Below are positions 9,895 through 18,996 of a DNA stretch of 64,000 nt, piece by piece. This DNA is from Caminicella sporogenes DSM 14501. Lineage in GTDB: Bacteria > Bacillota > Clostridia > Peptostreptococcales > Caminicellaceae. Location: positions 37,658-101,657 of the forward strand of contig NZ_FRAJ01000012.1 in NCBI RefSeq assembly GCF_900142285.1. The letters are read 5' to 3'. Under the pieces are notes generated by a model. It was not told the DNA's origin, ran no database searches, and worked only from the letters and a program-made list of their open reading frames with translations. The translations under genes were made by a program, and so were the position numbers. Every line of letters starts with the position of its first letter. Position 1 is the first letter of the stretch.

Positions 9895-10713
9895 TCACTT
9901 AAAAACTTTCTCATTTGGATAAATCTCTATACCTCTTTCAACATCTACCGAATCTAAAATTATAAGCGAAAGATAATCATCTACCAACTTTTTTTCAGGT
10001 TCTTTGGTAGAAATCATTACCCCTATTCCCTTAACTTTTGCATCGAACTCTTTCATCAATTCCACTATTCCCCTTGCAGTTCCACCAGCTCTCATAAAAT
10101 CATCAATAATAAGTACATTAGAACCATTTTTGATTGCCCTTTTTGAAACATACATAGTTTGTATTTTACCAGTAGAACCAGATACATAATTAATACTCAC
10201 TGTAGAACCCTCTGTAACTCTATTATTACTTCTTATAATAACAAGAGGAATATTTAAAACATTTGCAGTCATAAGTGCCAGGGGAATACCTTTCGTCTCT
10301 ACAGTCACTACACAATCAATATTTTGCCCTGCAAATTTCGTTGCAAAAATTTCTCCCATTTTTCTAACATACTTTGGATTGTATATAATATCAGACATAT
10401 ATAAAAAACTTCCGGGTATTATCCTATTTTGGTCTTTCATAACTTTACATATATCTAAAAGAATCTCTCTTGTATCATCAACATTAATAAAAGTAGTATA
10501 TCTCACACCACCTGATGCTCCTGGAATAGTTTCTACTCTTCCCAAATTTAAATTTTCCATTATCTTCTTTATGATAACTATATCTTCACTCACAGTAGAT
10601 TTAGCTGCATTAAACATATTTGTAAAATAATTTAAAGTAAATATCTTATTTGGATTATCACACAATATTTTAACTAAAGCTCCTATTCTTTCATTTCGTC
10701 TATATTTACTCAC
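9895..10713 (-). CDS. purR: PurR, PRPP-responsive purine repressor (Bacillus type)
   Basis: 272 residues: a winged-helix DNA-binding domain (about 1-75) followed by a type I phosphoribosyltransferase-fold domain without catalytic role. The PRPP-binding loop IIDDFMRAGGTARG is intact. In Bacillus it represses purine genes at paired PurBoxes and is released by PRPP. Start is GTG at 10713 with AAGGAGAG 8 nt upstream. It lies upstream of spoVG and diverges from murC. A candidate PurBox pair lies directly in front of the gene (see 10726-10770), implying autoregulation. Confidence 0.97.
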   Translation of the reverse strand: MSKYRRNERIGALVKILCDNPNKIFTLNYFTNMFNAAKSTVSEDIVIIKKIMENLNLGRVETIPGASGGVRYTTFINVDDTREILLDICKVMKDQNRIIPGSFLYMSDIIYNPKYVRKMGEIFATKFAGQNIDCVVTVETKGIPLALMTANVLNIPLVIIRSNNRVTEGSTVSINYVSGSTGKIQTMYVSKRAIKNGSNVLIIDDFMRAGGTARGIVELMKEFDAKVKGIGVMISTKEPEKKLVDDYLSLIILDSVDVERGIEIYPNEKVFK

Positions 10714-10725
10714 TTTTTTCTCTCC

Positions 10726-10770
10726 TTATCCGAATGTTATTTGTATTATATATAATTTTATTCGTTTTTA
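10726..10770 (-). promoter_or_regulatory. Candidate PurBox pair (PurR operator)
   Basis: Two inverted CGAA-centred boxes: CCGAA at 10730-10734 and its inverted partner with TTCG at 10761-10764. Both have A/T-rich flanks matching the Bacillus AWWWCCGAACWWT form in part. The CGAA cores are 26 nt apart, which fits two 14-nt boxes with a 16-nt gap as described for PurR. The two boxes are imperfect (T instead of C after CGAA). Confidence 0.45.
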
Positions 10771-10845
10771 TTCTTTTCTTCAATACTTTAATTAAATTAA
10801 TAAACTTCTAGGCTTTAAGCTTAACTATTTAATTAAAATAAAATA

Positions 10846-10854
10846 TGATATAAT
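10846..10854 (+). promoter_or_regulatory. Extended -10 element in front of murC
   Basis: TGATATAAT, an extended -10 with perfect TATAAT at 10849-10854, about 135 nt before the murC start. No good -35 is seen at 17 nt. Confidence 0.35.
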
Positions 10855-10989
10855 TTCAATTATACAATAAGTATTTTCTAAAATAATATTTAATAAAATT
10901 ATAGTAATATTAATTAATGGATATAATATATACATATATTATTATAGTAAATTTTTCCATTATATATTTGAAATCAAGGAGAGTGTATC

Positions 10990-12372
10990 ATGGCAGATTT
11001 TATTAATAATAAAGATATTAATCGCATACATTTTATAGGCATTGGCGGAATAGGTATGAGCGGTATTGCTGAAATACTTTTAAATAATGGTTATGCTGTA
11101 TCTGGCTCCGATTTAAAACCTTCTCATATAACTAATAAACTAAAAGAAAAGGGTGCTAAAATTTACATCGGACACAGTGAAAAAAATGTTGATAATGCAG
11201 ACCTTGTAGTTTATACTTCAGCTGTTAAATCAGATAATCCAGAAATTCACAAGGCAAAACAATTAGGTATTCCAATCCTAGATAGAGCTCAAATGTTAGG
11301 AGAAATCATGAAAGAATACAAAAGAAGCTTGGCTATAGCTGGAGCTCATGGTAAAACTACTACTACTTCAATGATTTCATTAATATTTGAACATGCAAAC
11401 CTTAACCCTACTATACTAATTGGAGGAGAACTTAAAGAAATCAATGGCAATGTAAAAATTGGAAATAAAGATTATTTAATAACTGAAGCCTGTGAATATC
11501 AAGAAAATTTTTTGAAATTCTTCCCCAATGTTGGAGTTGTTCTTAATATAGATGAAGACCACTTAGATTATTTTGAAAATCTCGAACATATAGTAAATAC
11601 ATTTATCAAATTTGCTAAACTCATACCCAAGCAAGGCTATCTCATAATAAATAATGATGACTATAACACAAGAAAATTATTATCTCATGCAAACTGCAAT
11701 ATAATCACTTATGGTATTAATGTAGAAAGCGACTTTATGGCAAAAAATATAATATTTAATGAAAAAGGCTATCCTTCATTTGAAATTTTATACAAAAATG
11801 ATACTATAGGAAAAATTTCTTTAAAAGTTTTAGGTTATCATAATATTTATAACGCCTTAGCAGCTATTTCAACTACCTATACTTTAGGTGTTCCAATGGA
11901 TAAAATAAAAGAAAAATTAGAAGATTTTACTGGAACTCATAGACGATTTGAAATTATCGGCGAAAAAAATAATATTAAAGTCATAGATGATTATGCTCAT
12001 CATCCAACAGAAATAAAAGCTACTCTAGAAGCAGCTAAAAAATATCCTCATAATAGAATTTGGTGTATATTTCAACCTCATACTTTTACAAGAACTAAAG
12101 CTCTACTTTTAGATTTTGCATCTGCTTTTAACAATGCTGATAATATAATAATCACCGACATTTATGCTGCAAGAGAAAAAGACACTGGCGAAATACACTC
12201 TAAAGACTTAACAAATCTCATCAAAAAAGAAGGTAAAAATGCAGTTTATATTCAAAACTTTGAAGAAATCGTTGAATATTTAAATGAAAATGCAAAATCT
12301 AAAGATATAATACTTACAATGGGGGCTGGAAATATATACGAAGTTGGAAATATGTATTTAAAAAAAGATTAA
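10990..12372 (+). CDS. murC: UDP-N-acetylmuramate--L-alanine ligase
   Basis: 460 residues, full length. It adds L-Ala to UDP-MurNAc, the first amino acid of the peptidoglycan stem peptide. N-terminal Rossmann loop HFIGIGGIGMSGIAEIL, ATP loop AGAHGKTTTTSM, the NIDEDHLDYF segment and the C-terminal YAHHPTEIKATLEAAK of Mur ligases are all present. ATG start with GGAGAG. It is a single-gene unit, divergent from purR and convergent with the CLC gene. Confidence 0.98.
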   Translation: MADFINNKDINRIHFIGIGGIGMSGIAEILLNNGYAVSGSDLKPSHITNKLKEKGAKIYIGHSEKNVDNADLVVYTSAVKSDNPEIHKAKQLGIPILDRAQMLGEIMKEYKRSLAIAGAHGKTTTTSMISLIFEHANLNPTILIGGELKEINGNVKIGNKDYLITEACEYQENFLKFFPNVGVVLNIDEDHLDYFENLEHIVNTFIKFAKLIPKQGYLIINNDDYNTRKLLSHANCNIITYGINVESDFMAKNIIFNEKGYPSFEILYKNDTIGKISLKVLGYHNIYNALAAISTTYTLGVPMDKIKEKLEDFTGTHRRFEIIGEKNNIKVIDDYAHHPTEIKATLEAAKKYPHNRIWCIFQPHTFTRTKALLLDFASAFNNADNIIITDIYAAREKDTGEIHSKDLTNLIKKEGKNAVYIQNFEEIVEYLNENAKSKDIILTMGAGNIYEVGNMYLKKD

Positions 12373-12388
12373 GTCAAATGACTTAATC
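12367..12388. terminator. Bidirectional terminator, murC / CLC gene
   Basis: Perfect 10-bp stem GATTAAGTCA/TGACTTAATC with a 2-nt core, flanked by A6 and T7 runs, so it works in both directions. The stops of murC and of the convergent CLC gene overlap it. Confidence 0.9.
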
Positions 12389-13684
12389 TTTTTTTATTGA
12401 AACAGTATAAATAGTCTTTGGATAAATTAGCTGTATTGTAGCACTCCCAACTGCACAAGATAGTAATATTGGCAAAATTATAGAATAAGTATTAGTAAGT
12501 TCTAAAATCATTATCGTAGCAGTAATAGGTGCATCTGCAAATGCTGCAAACATAGCTCCCATACCAACTAATGAATATGAGCTAACATTATAAATATTAT
12601 TGGGCACTAAACTACAAAGTAAATTGCCATATATACTTCCAAATGCAGCCCCTATATATAAACCCGGTAAAAATACCCCGCCTACTCCTCCAGACCCTAA
12701 AGTTGCCGCTGTTGCTACTATTTTACCAATAAGTAAAAAAATTAAAAGTTTTACATTAAACTTATCTTCTATAATCTTTCCTATAGTTCCATATTCTATA
12801 TCAAATATATAAGGCAAAAAATATCCTATTATTACAACAACAAATGCTCCTATAGCAGGATGAAAACAATGTGAAATTTTTATTTTTTTAATAATCCATT
12901 TAGTTTTTTCTATCAATTTAATATAGACAATAGCTAGAAAACCCAATAAAATGCCTAAAACTACATAATATAACAACTCTCTATAACTTAGTATTCCAAA
13001 ACTACCTCTAACAGATAAAAATACTTTATTTCCAATTAAAAATCTAGTCATAACTACTGAAGTTATTGAAGATATAACTATCGGAGTAAAATATCTCAAA
13101 CAATCTTTGTGCATTAATATTTCTAGCACAAATATAGTAGCAGATATAGGAGTATTAAAAACTCCTGCAATACTTCCTGCTACACCACATCCTATCAATA
13201 TTCTAATTTTTGTTTCATCAAAATTAAACTTATACCCAATAATCGACCCTATAGCTCCTCCTAAATGGACTATTGGACCCTGCCTTCCTGCAGAAAGACC
13301 TGAACCCAAAGTTACTATGGTTTGAAAAGTTTTAAGAAATACTATTCTCGGCTTCATTAAAAATTTATTTATATCGTCTAACTCCTGTATAACCCTTGAC
13401 ACTCCAAAACCTTTATCTTCTTTACTTATAAAATATTTACCAATTATGCCAACTAATAAACCGCCAACTATAGGAATTATTAAAAATTTAATCTTTAAAG
13501 GAACTCTTTTCATTAAAATTTGACCATCATAAAGTCCATAATGAAAAATTTCAAGAAATTTATTAAATATGATAGAAGAAATTCCTGTTACAATACCAAC
13601 AAATACAGCTAAAGTCATCAATACAACATTTTCATATCTCTTCTCATCTTTAATAATTTCCTTCATTCTTCCCTTATTTATCAT
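12383..13684 (-). CDS. CLC-family anion channel/transporter with Gln at the gating-glutamate position
   Basis: 433-residue integral membrane protein of the CLC family, about the usual length without a CBS or TrkA_C tail. Recognisable parts: helix-F signature LGSGLSAGRQGPIVHLGG and helix-N signature GSGGVGGVFLPGLYIGAAFG. In most CLCs the first reads GREGP, and its Glu is the external gate and proton acceptor; here it is Gln135 (CAG, complement of 13280-13282). The helix-D GSGIP motif aligns with KGFGVSRVI, so the ion-coordinating Ser appears to be Phe93. Anion transport may therefore be uncoupled from protons or the ion differ. ATG at 13684; a second ATG six codons in is possible. Confidence 0.9.
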   Translation of the reverse strand: MINKGRMKEIIKDEKRYENVVLMTLAVFVGIVTGISSIIFNKFLEIFHYGLYDGQILMKRVPLKIKFLIIPIVGGLLVGIIGKYFISKEDKGFGVSRVIQELDDINKFLMKPRIVFLKTFQTIVTLGSGLSAGRQGPIVHLGGAIGSIIGYKFNFDETKIRILIGCGVAGSIAGVFNTPISATIFVLEILMHKDCLRYFTPIVISSITSVVMTRFLIGNKVFLSVRGSFGILSYRELLYYVVLGILLGFLAIVYIKLIEKTKWIIKKIKISHCFHPAIGAFVVVIIGYFLPYIFDIEYGTIGKIIEDKFNVKLLIFLLIGKIVATAATLGSGGVGGVFLPGLYIGAAFGSIYGNLLCSLVPNNIYNVSSYSLVGMGAMFAAFADAPITATIMILELTNTYSIILPILLSCAVGSATIQLIYPKTIYTVSIKKD

Positions 13685-13707
13685 TTTAATTCATCTTCCT
13701 ATATTAA

Positions 13708-14895
13708 TTATGGAACCATCAATAAACTTTTTATCTTCTCACCTATATTTTTTGAAAAATACTTTACATTATCATATACAAAATAGTTGTCATAAACTAA
13801 AACTTCCTTAATATCTTCATTTATAATAAATTTTAAAATTAATCTCAAGTCTTCATCTATAGTTTTATCATTATTTAACTTCTCACGATTTGATGAATTT
13901 AGGCACCTTGCTATTTCTATATTGTAATAACTATTGCTTTCTAAATCATAAACTCCTTCAATATCTTTTACTATAACCCTATCAGCTTTTAACAAATATT
14001 TTATTTCATCTTTTTTAGCATTGTTTTGGACAGGTAATTTTTTAGAAATATAATCCCATATTTCACCATCATACTTACAATAAAGAAATACTATAGGTGT
14101 ATCTATCAGCATAATTTCATTATTTATAAGATGAAATTTGTACTTATCTTCACCTCTTTTTATCGTTATATCATAATTTGGATAAAGAGTTGGAACTCCT
14201 ACAAAATTTTGCTGTTCTTCTATAGATAGTATATTAAATTTAGAAATTAATTCTTTTGACTCTCTTTTATTTATAATACGGACTGCTTTTTCATCTTCAG
14301 CATATAAGTAAATATTTTCTGGAATTGGATACAGTAATTTATCCATCAAATTTTGCAGATAAACTTTTTCTAATATAGGTATAAAATTATCCATATCAGA
14401 TTTCTGTATTTTATAAATTTTACTTCCTTCATTATTTGTATCAACTAACATATATCCATTTTGCCCATATAACTTTAACTTTATATTTTTTTCAATTAAA
14501 TCAATCTCATAATCATAACTTTCTAAATCCAATACTTCTTCATTAAACTGATTTATATCTGATTTTTCTTTTTTAAATCCTTTAAAATTTGCAACTATAA
14601 ATCCTCTATCTTCTCCCGTTACTTCTATCATATTTGTAGGATTATTTATATTCTTAATATATATATGTTTTACATCATCAAAAATTTTATTTATATCTAA
14701 AGCGTTTTTTTTATCTTCTCTTTTTAAATCAATAGATTGGACATCTTTCTTATGTTCTTCAAAGATTTGTTTTTTATCTGCTTCAATTTTTCTGCCTTCT
14801 TTTCCATTTACAAGTAAAAAAGTCATTATTCCACTTATTACAGCTAATCCTATTAAAAATAAAACTCCATATAAAAACTTTTTTCTTGCCTTCAT
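13708..14895 (-). CDS. Unknown membrane-anchored protein
   Basis: 395 residues, not recognised. An ATG at 14895 with AGGTGAT is preferred over an in-frame GTG three codons earlier. A Lys/Arg-rich start is followed by one hydrophobic segment (roughly 8-28), then about 360 mostly hydrophilic residues, so the bulk should face outside. The body alternates short beta-like stretches, reminiscent of YycH/YycI-type or other periplasmic regulators, but I see no motif that proves this. It stands 24 nt upstream of the CLC start on the same strand, so the two may be cotranscribed, perhaps as a transporter and an accessory protein. That link is inference. Confidence 0.75.
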   Translation of the reverse strand: MKARKKFLYGVLFLIGLAVISGIMTFLLVNGKEGRKIEADKKQIFEEHKKDVQSIDLKREDKKNALDINKIFDDVKHIYIKNINNPTNMIEVTGEDRGFIVANFKGFKKEKSDINQFNEEVLDLESYDYEIDLIEKNIKLKLYGQNGYMLVDTNNEGSKIYKIQKSDMDNFIPILEKVYLQNLMDKLLYPIPENIYLYAEDEKAVRIINKRESKELISKFNILSIEEQQNFVGVPTLYPNYDITIKRGEDKYKFHLINNEIMLIDTPIVFLYCKYDGEIWDYISKKLPVQNNAKKDEIKYLLKADRVIVKDIEGVYDLESNSYYNIEIARCLNSSNREKLNNDKTIDEDLRLILKFIINEDIKEVLVYDNYFVYDNVKYFSKNIGEKIKSLLMVP

Positions 14896-15058
14896 TCTTA
14901 TCACCTATACCAGATATTTTTATTCACAATACAATATTCTACTTTATTATTAAAATACCTTCTAAAATTATTCCTTTATATAAATTTTTTTATATGAATT
15001 TTTATTTTTCCACCTTAATTTTTCGCTAATTTAAACTCTATAATGTTATCCAAAAAAA

Positions 15059-15090
15059 AATAAGAGCAGTTATCTAAAACCGCTCTTATT
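15059..15090 (-). terminator. Terminator downstream of the LCP gene
   Basis: AATAAGAGC/GCTCTTATT 9-bp stem whose right arm overlaps the LCP stop codon; on the minus strand it is followed by TTTTTTTGG. Confidence 0.85.
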
Positions 15091-16045
15091 CTTCTAATCC
15101 CCTTTTATAAATTTCTATCATTAATTTTTCTGTTTCTGCTGGGTCATGTATAAAGTAGGACAGCCCCATATTTTTATGTCTGCCAGGCAATCTATAAGTT
15201 TTTATGTTCTCTTTTTTAATTCCTATGGCACTCTTCGCATAATAAATTACATCACTTAAGTCCATACTAGTTTTTACAAACTTAAAAACTGTATTTGCAA
15301 CCAATGGCAATCTAAAGCTCAAAGCTTTATCCATAGCAGCCATCAAAAATTGTTGTTGAGCTTTTATTCTTCCAAGGTCTCCATCTGGATAACCTCTGCC
15401 GTTATTGCCTTTTCTAAACCTTAAAAATTGAATAGCTTTTTTCCCATTTAAAGTTTGAACTCCTTTTTTCAAATGAATATGAAGAGGTGGTTTTGCATAA
15501 GGGTCATCGTAATCCATATTAAATGGTACATTTACTTTTACTCCACCAAGAGAGTCAACAATATCTTCTACTCCATCATATGATACTTTTACATACTCAT
15601 GAATCGGAACCCCTCCAAGTACATGAGATGCTACTTTCATTATTCCTTTAATGCCGCTTCTACCATAAACTGCATTTATCTTTTTCTGATCGAGTTTATC
15701 ATATCCAGCTGAATAAAAATAAGTATCTCTCGGTATTGAAACCAAATCTAAATTTTTACTCTTTGGATCAAAACTTGCAAGTATAATAGTATCAGTTCTA
15801 GGTCCTTCCATACCCAATAACAATATATTTACCCTTTGACTTTTCTGTATCAATTTTTCAAGCTCCGTCATTTCAGCTTCAGGTTTAGAATCTGGCTTTG
15901 AATTTTGCTCATCGTTAGAAGATTGATATTCATTTAATCTATCTTGCTTATCATCTGCAAATTTCATTATAGCAAAGGCAGCAGAACCTATTAAAAGAGT
16001 AAAACAAACAAACGCAATTATAAAAGATTTTAAAAAAGTTTTCAT
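15086..16045 (-). CDS. LytR-CpsA-Psr (LCP) family wall-polymer ligase
   Basis: 319 residues. LCP proteins transfer teichoic acids or other glycopolymers from a lipid carrier to peptidoglycan on the outer face of the membrane. It has one N-terminal TM (about 6-26), a short Ser/Asn/Asp-rich linker, then the LCP domain with LLLGMEGPRTDTIILASFDP, LVSIPRDTYF, the HEYVKVSYDGVEDIVDSLGGVKV region and FLRFRKGNNGRGYPDGDLGRIKAQQQFL, which carry the polyprenyl-phosphate-binding Arg and Asp residues. ATG at 16045 follows GGAAGGAG; the in-frame TTG seven codons earlier overlaps that SD. Single-gene unit. Confidence 0.93.
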   Translation of the reverse strand: MKTFLKSFIIAFVCFTLLIGSAAFAIMKFADDKQDRLNEYQSSNDEQNSKPDSKPEAEMTELEKLIQKSQRVNILLLGMEGPRTDTIILASFDPKSKNLDLVSIPRDTYFYSAGYDKLDQKKINAVYGRSGIKGIMKVASHVLGGVPIHEYVKVSYDGVEDIVDSLGGVKVNVPFNMDYDDPYAKPPLHIHLKKGVQTLNGKKAIQFLRFRKGNNGRGYPDGDLGRIKAQQQFLMAAMDKALSFRLPLVANTVFKFVKTSMDLSDVIYYAKSAIGIKKENIKTYRLPGRHKNMGLSYFIHDPAETEKLMIEIYKRGLEE

Positions 16046-16155
16046 TTTAATCTCCTTCCTCAACAATCATCGACATTAAGGAATTTAGTACCATTTTATA
16101 TTGTATCATATAATTTATTTATTTTAATAATTAAATTTCTATTACAAAAAAATAA

Positions 16156-16176
16156 AAGGTAGCTTTTTGCTACCTT
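16156..16176 (-). terminator. Terminator downstream of hbd
   Basis: 8-bp stem AAGGTAGC/GCTACCTT with 5-nt loop; on the minus strand followed by TTATTTTTTTG. It lies about 60 nt after the hbd stop. Confidence 0.85.
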
Positions 16177-16235
16177 ATAAAATAAAATTACTAAATAAAT
16201 ATTCATTTTTATTTATAAATCATATTTATTAAATT

Positions 16236-17084
16236 TTATTTTGAATAATCATAAAATCCCTTTCCTGTTTTTCTTCCCAATAATCCTCCTCTAACCATTT
16301 TTCTAAGTAGTGGATGAGGTCTATATTTTGGGTCTCCAAATTCTTTATACAAAACTTCCATTATTGCAAGATTTACATCATTTCCTATAAGATCAGCCAA
16401 AGCTAAAGGTCCTATTGGATGATTAGCACCAAGCTTCATTGCATTATCAATATCTTCTGGTGTAGCTATTCCATCAGCAAGAATACCTATAGCTTCATTT
16501 ATCATAGGTATAAGTATTCTATTAACTACAAAGCCCGGAGCTTCTTCTACTTCTACAGGTGTCTTTCCTAAATTCTTAGATAATTCAATTACTTCTTTTT
16601 TTGTTTCTTCAGAAGTCGCAATACCTTTTATTACCTCAATAAGTTTCATTACAGGCACTGGATTAAAAAAGTGCATTCCTATTACTTTATGAGGTCTATT
16701 AGTCACTGAAGCTATTTCAGTTATAGATAATGATGAAGTATTAGTAGCCAATATAGTATCTTCTTTACATATTTCATCTAATTCAGCAAATATTTTTTTC
16801 TTTATTTCCATATTTTCTGTAGCCGCTTCAACAACTAAATCACAATCAGAAAGTTCTTTTGTATCAACAGTACCTTTTACATTTGAAAGCATTTCTTCTT
16901 TTTGCTGTTGAGTTATTTTTTCTTTTTTAACTAATCTATCCAATCCTTTAGTAATAGTAGCTATACCTTTTTGTACAAATTCCTCCTTAATATCTTTTAA
17001 AACAACTTCAAATCCATTTTGTGCCAAAACTTGAGCTATACCTGCTCCCATTGTTCCAGCACCAATAACTCCTATTTTTTTCAT
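16236..17084 (-). CDS. hbd: 3-hydroxybutyryl-CoA dehydrogenase
   Basis: 282 residues. It reduces acetoacetyl-CoA to 3-hydroxybutyryl-CoA in butyrate formation, or runs in reverse in oxidation. N-terminal NAD(P) fold [20 protein letters not shown], catalytic segment [15 protein letters not shown] with the active-site His, and the C-terminal domain [17 protein letters not shown] plus [11 protein letters not shown] are all typical. ATG at 17084 follows GGGGG at normal distance. It lies 100 nt downstream of crt on the same strand. Bcd, EtfAB and thiolase genes are not in the window, so the C4 pathway is only partly clustered here. Confidence 0.96.
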   Translation of the reverse strand: MKKIGVIGAGTMGAGIAQVLAQNGFEVVLKDIKEEFVQKGIATITKGLDRLVKKEKITQQQKEEMLSNVKGTVDTKELSDCDLVVEAATENMEIKKKIFAELDEICKEDTILATNTSSLSITEIASVTNRPHKVIGMHFFNPVPVMKLIEVIKGIATSEETKKEVIELSKNLGKTPVEVEEAPGFVVNRILIPMINEAIGILADGIATPEDIDNAMKLGANHPIGPLALADLIGNDVNLAIMEVLYKEFGDPKYRPHPLLRKMVRGGLLGRKTGKGFYDYSK

Positions 17085-17184
17085 AAAGCATACCCCCAAA
17101 AAGTTATAATTTTATGTAAACTTATAATTGTAAAAAAATTGGCACTATTTACTTGTAGCTAGTTAAATGTTTAATTTAAAATTA

Positions 17185-17964
17185 TTATCTAGCTTTAAAC
17201 TCTGCCTTTCTTTTTTCAAGGAAAGCTTTCATACCTTCCTTTTGGTCCTCAGTAGCAAAACAAAGTCCAAAATAGCTTGCCTCTATATCGTTTCCACTAT
17301 CTAAATCTACATCTAATCCCTTATTTATCGCCATCTTAGAATATCTAATAGCTAACTGAGCTCTTTCACAAATCTTTTTAGCTAAATTCATACTTTCTTC
17401 CATAAGTTTCTCATGTGGAACAACTTTATTTACAAGACCTATTCTCTTAGCTTCCTCAGCATCTATCATATCCCCTGTAAATATCAACTCTTTAGCTTTT
17501 GCAATACCCACTAGTCTAGATAATCTCTGAGTTCCTGCAAATCCTGGTATTATTCCCAAAGTTACTTCTGGCTGTCCAAATTTAGCTTTTTCGCTTGCTA
17601 CCCTAATATCACAAGCAATAGCAAACTCACAACCGCCACCTAAAGCATATCCATTTACTGCAGCAATTACTGGTTTTTCCATTAACTCTAATTTTCTAAA
17701 AACTCTTTGACCAAGAATAGAAAATCTTCTTCCTTCATCTGCATTAAAATTAGCCATCTCTGATATATCTGCTCCAGCAACAAACGCTTTACCTTCTCCT
17801 GTAAAAATAGCTACATAAATTTGCTCATCATTTTTAATACAATCAATAAGTTTATCTAATTCCTCTAAAACTTCGGTATTTAATGCATTGAGTGCCTTAG
17901 GTCTGTTAAATTTAATTACAGCAACATTTTCTTTTTTTTCAAATAATAAATATTTTAGCTCCAT
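17185..17964 (-). CDS. crt: Enoyl-CoA hydratase (crotonase)
   Basis: 259 residues. It interconverts 3-hydroxybutyryl-CoA and crotonyl-CoA, the step after Hbd in butyrate formation. The oxyanion-hole segments AGADISEM and ALGGGCEFAIACDIRVA, the two catalytic Glu region GQPEVTLGIIPGFAGTQRLSRLVG and the C-terminal FLEKRKAEFKAR are family-typical. ATG at 17964 is preceded by GGGGG; an in-frame TTG two codons earlier is less likely. First gene of the crt-hbd unit. Confidence 0.95.
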   Translation of the reverse strand: MELKYLLFEKKENVAVIKFNRPKALNALNTEVLEELDKLIDCIKNDEQIYVAIFTGEGKAFVAGADISEMANFNADEGRRFSILGQRVFRKLELMEKPVIAAVNGYALGGGCEFAIACDIRVASEKAKFGQPEVTLGIIPGFAGTQRLSRLVGIAKAKELIFTGDMIDAEEAKRIGLVNKVVPHEKLMEESMNLAKKICERAQLAIRYSKMAINKGLDVDLDSGNDIEASYFGLCFATEDQKEGMKAFLEKRKAEFKAR

Positions 17965-18061
17965 ACTCAAACCCCCACAAAATTTAAAATATTTTAAATC
18001 ATAATTATTTTATTCTATTTTTTATCGTCAATTCCTTCTTTTTTAACAAATTTTTAACAAT

Positions 18062-18391
18062 TTAATCTAAATGTGTAATAGCTTCTAAAATAAATCCTAT
18101 TATAACTATCACAATACCCATCAGTGCCGGTGCTATACCCTCACCACCAAATAGAGGATTATTTTTTTTCTCATCTTCATTCATAAAAAAATATTTTTTT
18201 CTAATATTAGGTGTTCCTATTAACAATGCTATTGACAACATCATAGTTAAAATTCCACCTGTAAAAACAAATATATATGCTCCTTTAATAAGCGAGTACC
18301 CTTTTATTAGAGAAAATCCCATTCCCAAAATAGATAACAAAATTGAATATACTATACCTTTTATTACATGCTTTAATATTTCTTTTAGCAC
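18062..18391 (-). CDS. Small membrane protein of unknown function
   Basis: About 109 residues, not recognised. GAGGTGAT points to the GTG at 18391 as start; the frame is open a further nine codons. Three hydrophobic segments are visible (about 12-30, 36-57 and 82-103), with a charged loop NEDEKKNNPLFGGEG between the second and third. It precedes crt on the same strand by roughly 100 nt, but no functional link can be drawn. Confidence 0.7.
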   Translation of the reverse strand: MLKEILKHVIKGIVYSILLSILGMGFSLIKGYSLIKGAYIFVFTGGILTMMLSIALLIGTPNIRKKYFFMNEDEKKNNPLFGGEGIAPALMGIVIVIIGFILEAITHLD

Positions 18392-18438
18392 CTTTATCAC
18401 CTCATACTTAATAATCAAATGTTTCCTTCATTTAAAAA

Positions 18439-18472
18439 GAAATAAAGCCGCCACTAATGACGACTTTATTTC
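18439..18472. terminator. Bidirectional hairpin upstream of 18391
   Basis: GAAATAAAG/CTTTATTTC 9-bp arms, extended by an inner CG pairing, with A/T-rich flanks. It precedes the small membrane protein gene and has no obvious gene to terminate, which suggests a short transcript ends here. Confidence 0.5.
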
Positions 18473-18901
18473 TTTAATATATATTCATATGGGGGTATGA
18501 ATATCTTGTATAAATTATTATAAAACTTTATCAGCTATAAATCAAATATCTTTATAATATCTTATGATACTTTTTCTATTAAATCCATTTTATTATCAAT
18601 TTATGGTATTTAACAAATTGTATTGACACAATACATATTCTGTATTATTATGAATATAAATGTATAAATAATATTCCTGTTATCCAATCTCCTCTGCTAT
18701 TATTTATATAGTAATTTTCTGTATTTTTTCCAATTATGCAAAATTATACAAGCTTAAAATCAAATGATAATTTGTATTTTTATACCAATTTTTAACATCT
18801 TAATCCACCATATTACATGTAAGTTTTTACCTGAAAATGAAGAAATATACTTTTATATGATGAAAAATTATAAATATTTCATAAAATCTCTTTATTATTT
18901 A
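18473..18901. other. Long A/T-rich intergenic region before nhaC
   Basis: Together with the proximal promoter this is more than 500 nt without a convincing gene. A reading frame of 78 codons at 18764-19000 has no ribosome-binding site and a composition typical of noncoding AT-rich DNA, so I do not call it. The stretch holds a strong distal promoter at 18623. Confidence 0.5.
18619..18651 (+). promoter_or_regulatory. Distal sigma-A promoter with palindrome over the -35
   Basis: TTGACA (18623-18628), 17-nt spacer, TATTAT (18646-18651). The -35 is embedded in an inverted repeat TGTATTG-ACA-CAATACA (18619-18635), a possible operator. It is about 340 nt from the nhaC start, so it may drive a long leader or a small RNA. 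Confidence 0.5.
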
Positions 18902-18931
18902 TTGAATTATCTGAATATTTCATGTTATAAT
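18902..18931 (+). promoter_or_regulatory. Proximal promoter of nhaC
   Basis: TTGAAT (18902-18907), 18-nt spacer, extended -10 TGTTATAAT with perfect TATAAT at 18926-18931, about 65 nt before the start codon. Confidence 0.55.
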
Positions 18932-18996
18932 AAATTAACCTGTATACTTTTATACTTTAATTTTTATTATTATGAATTTTTATGGGGGGTATGTTT

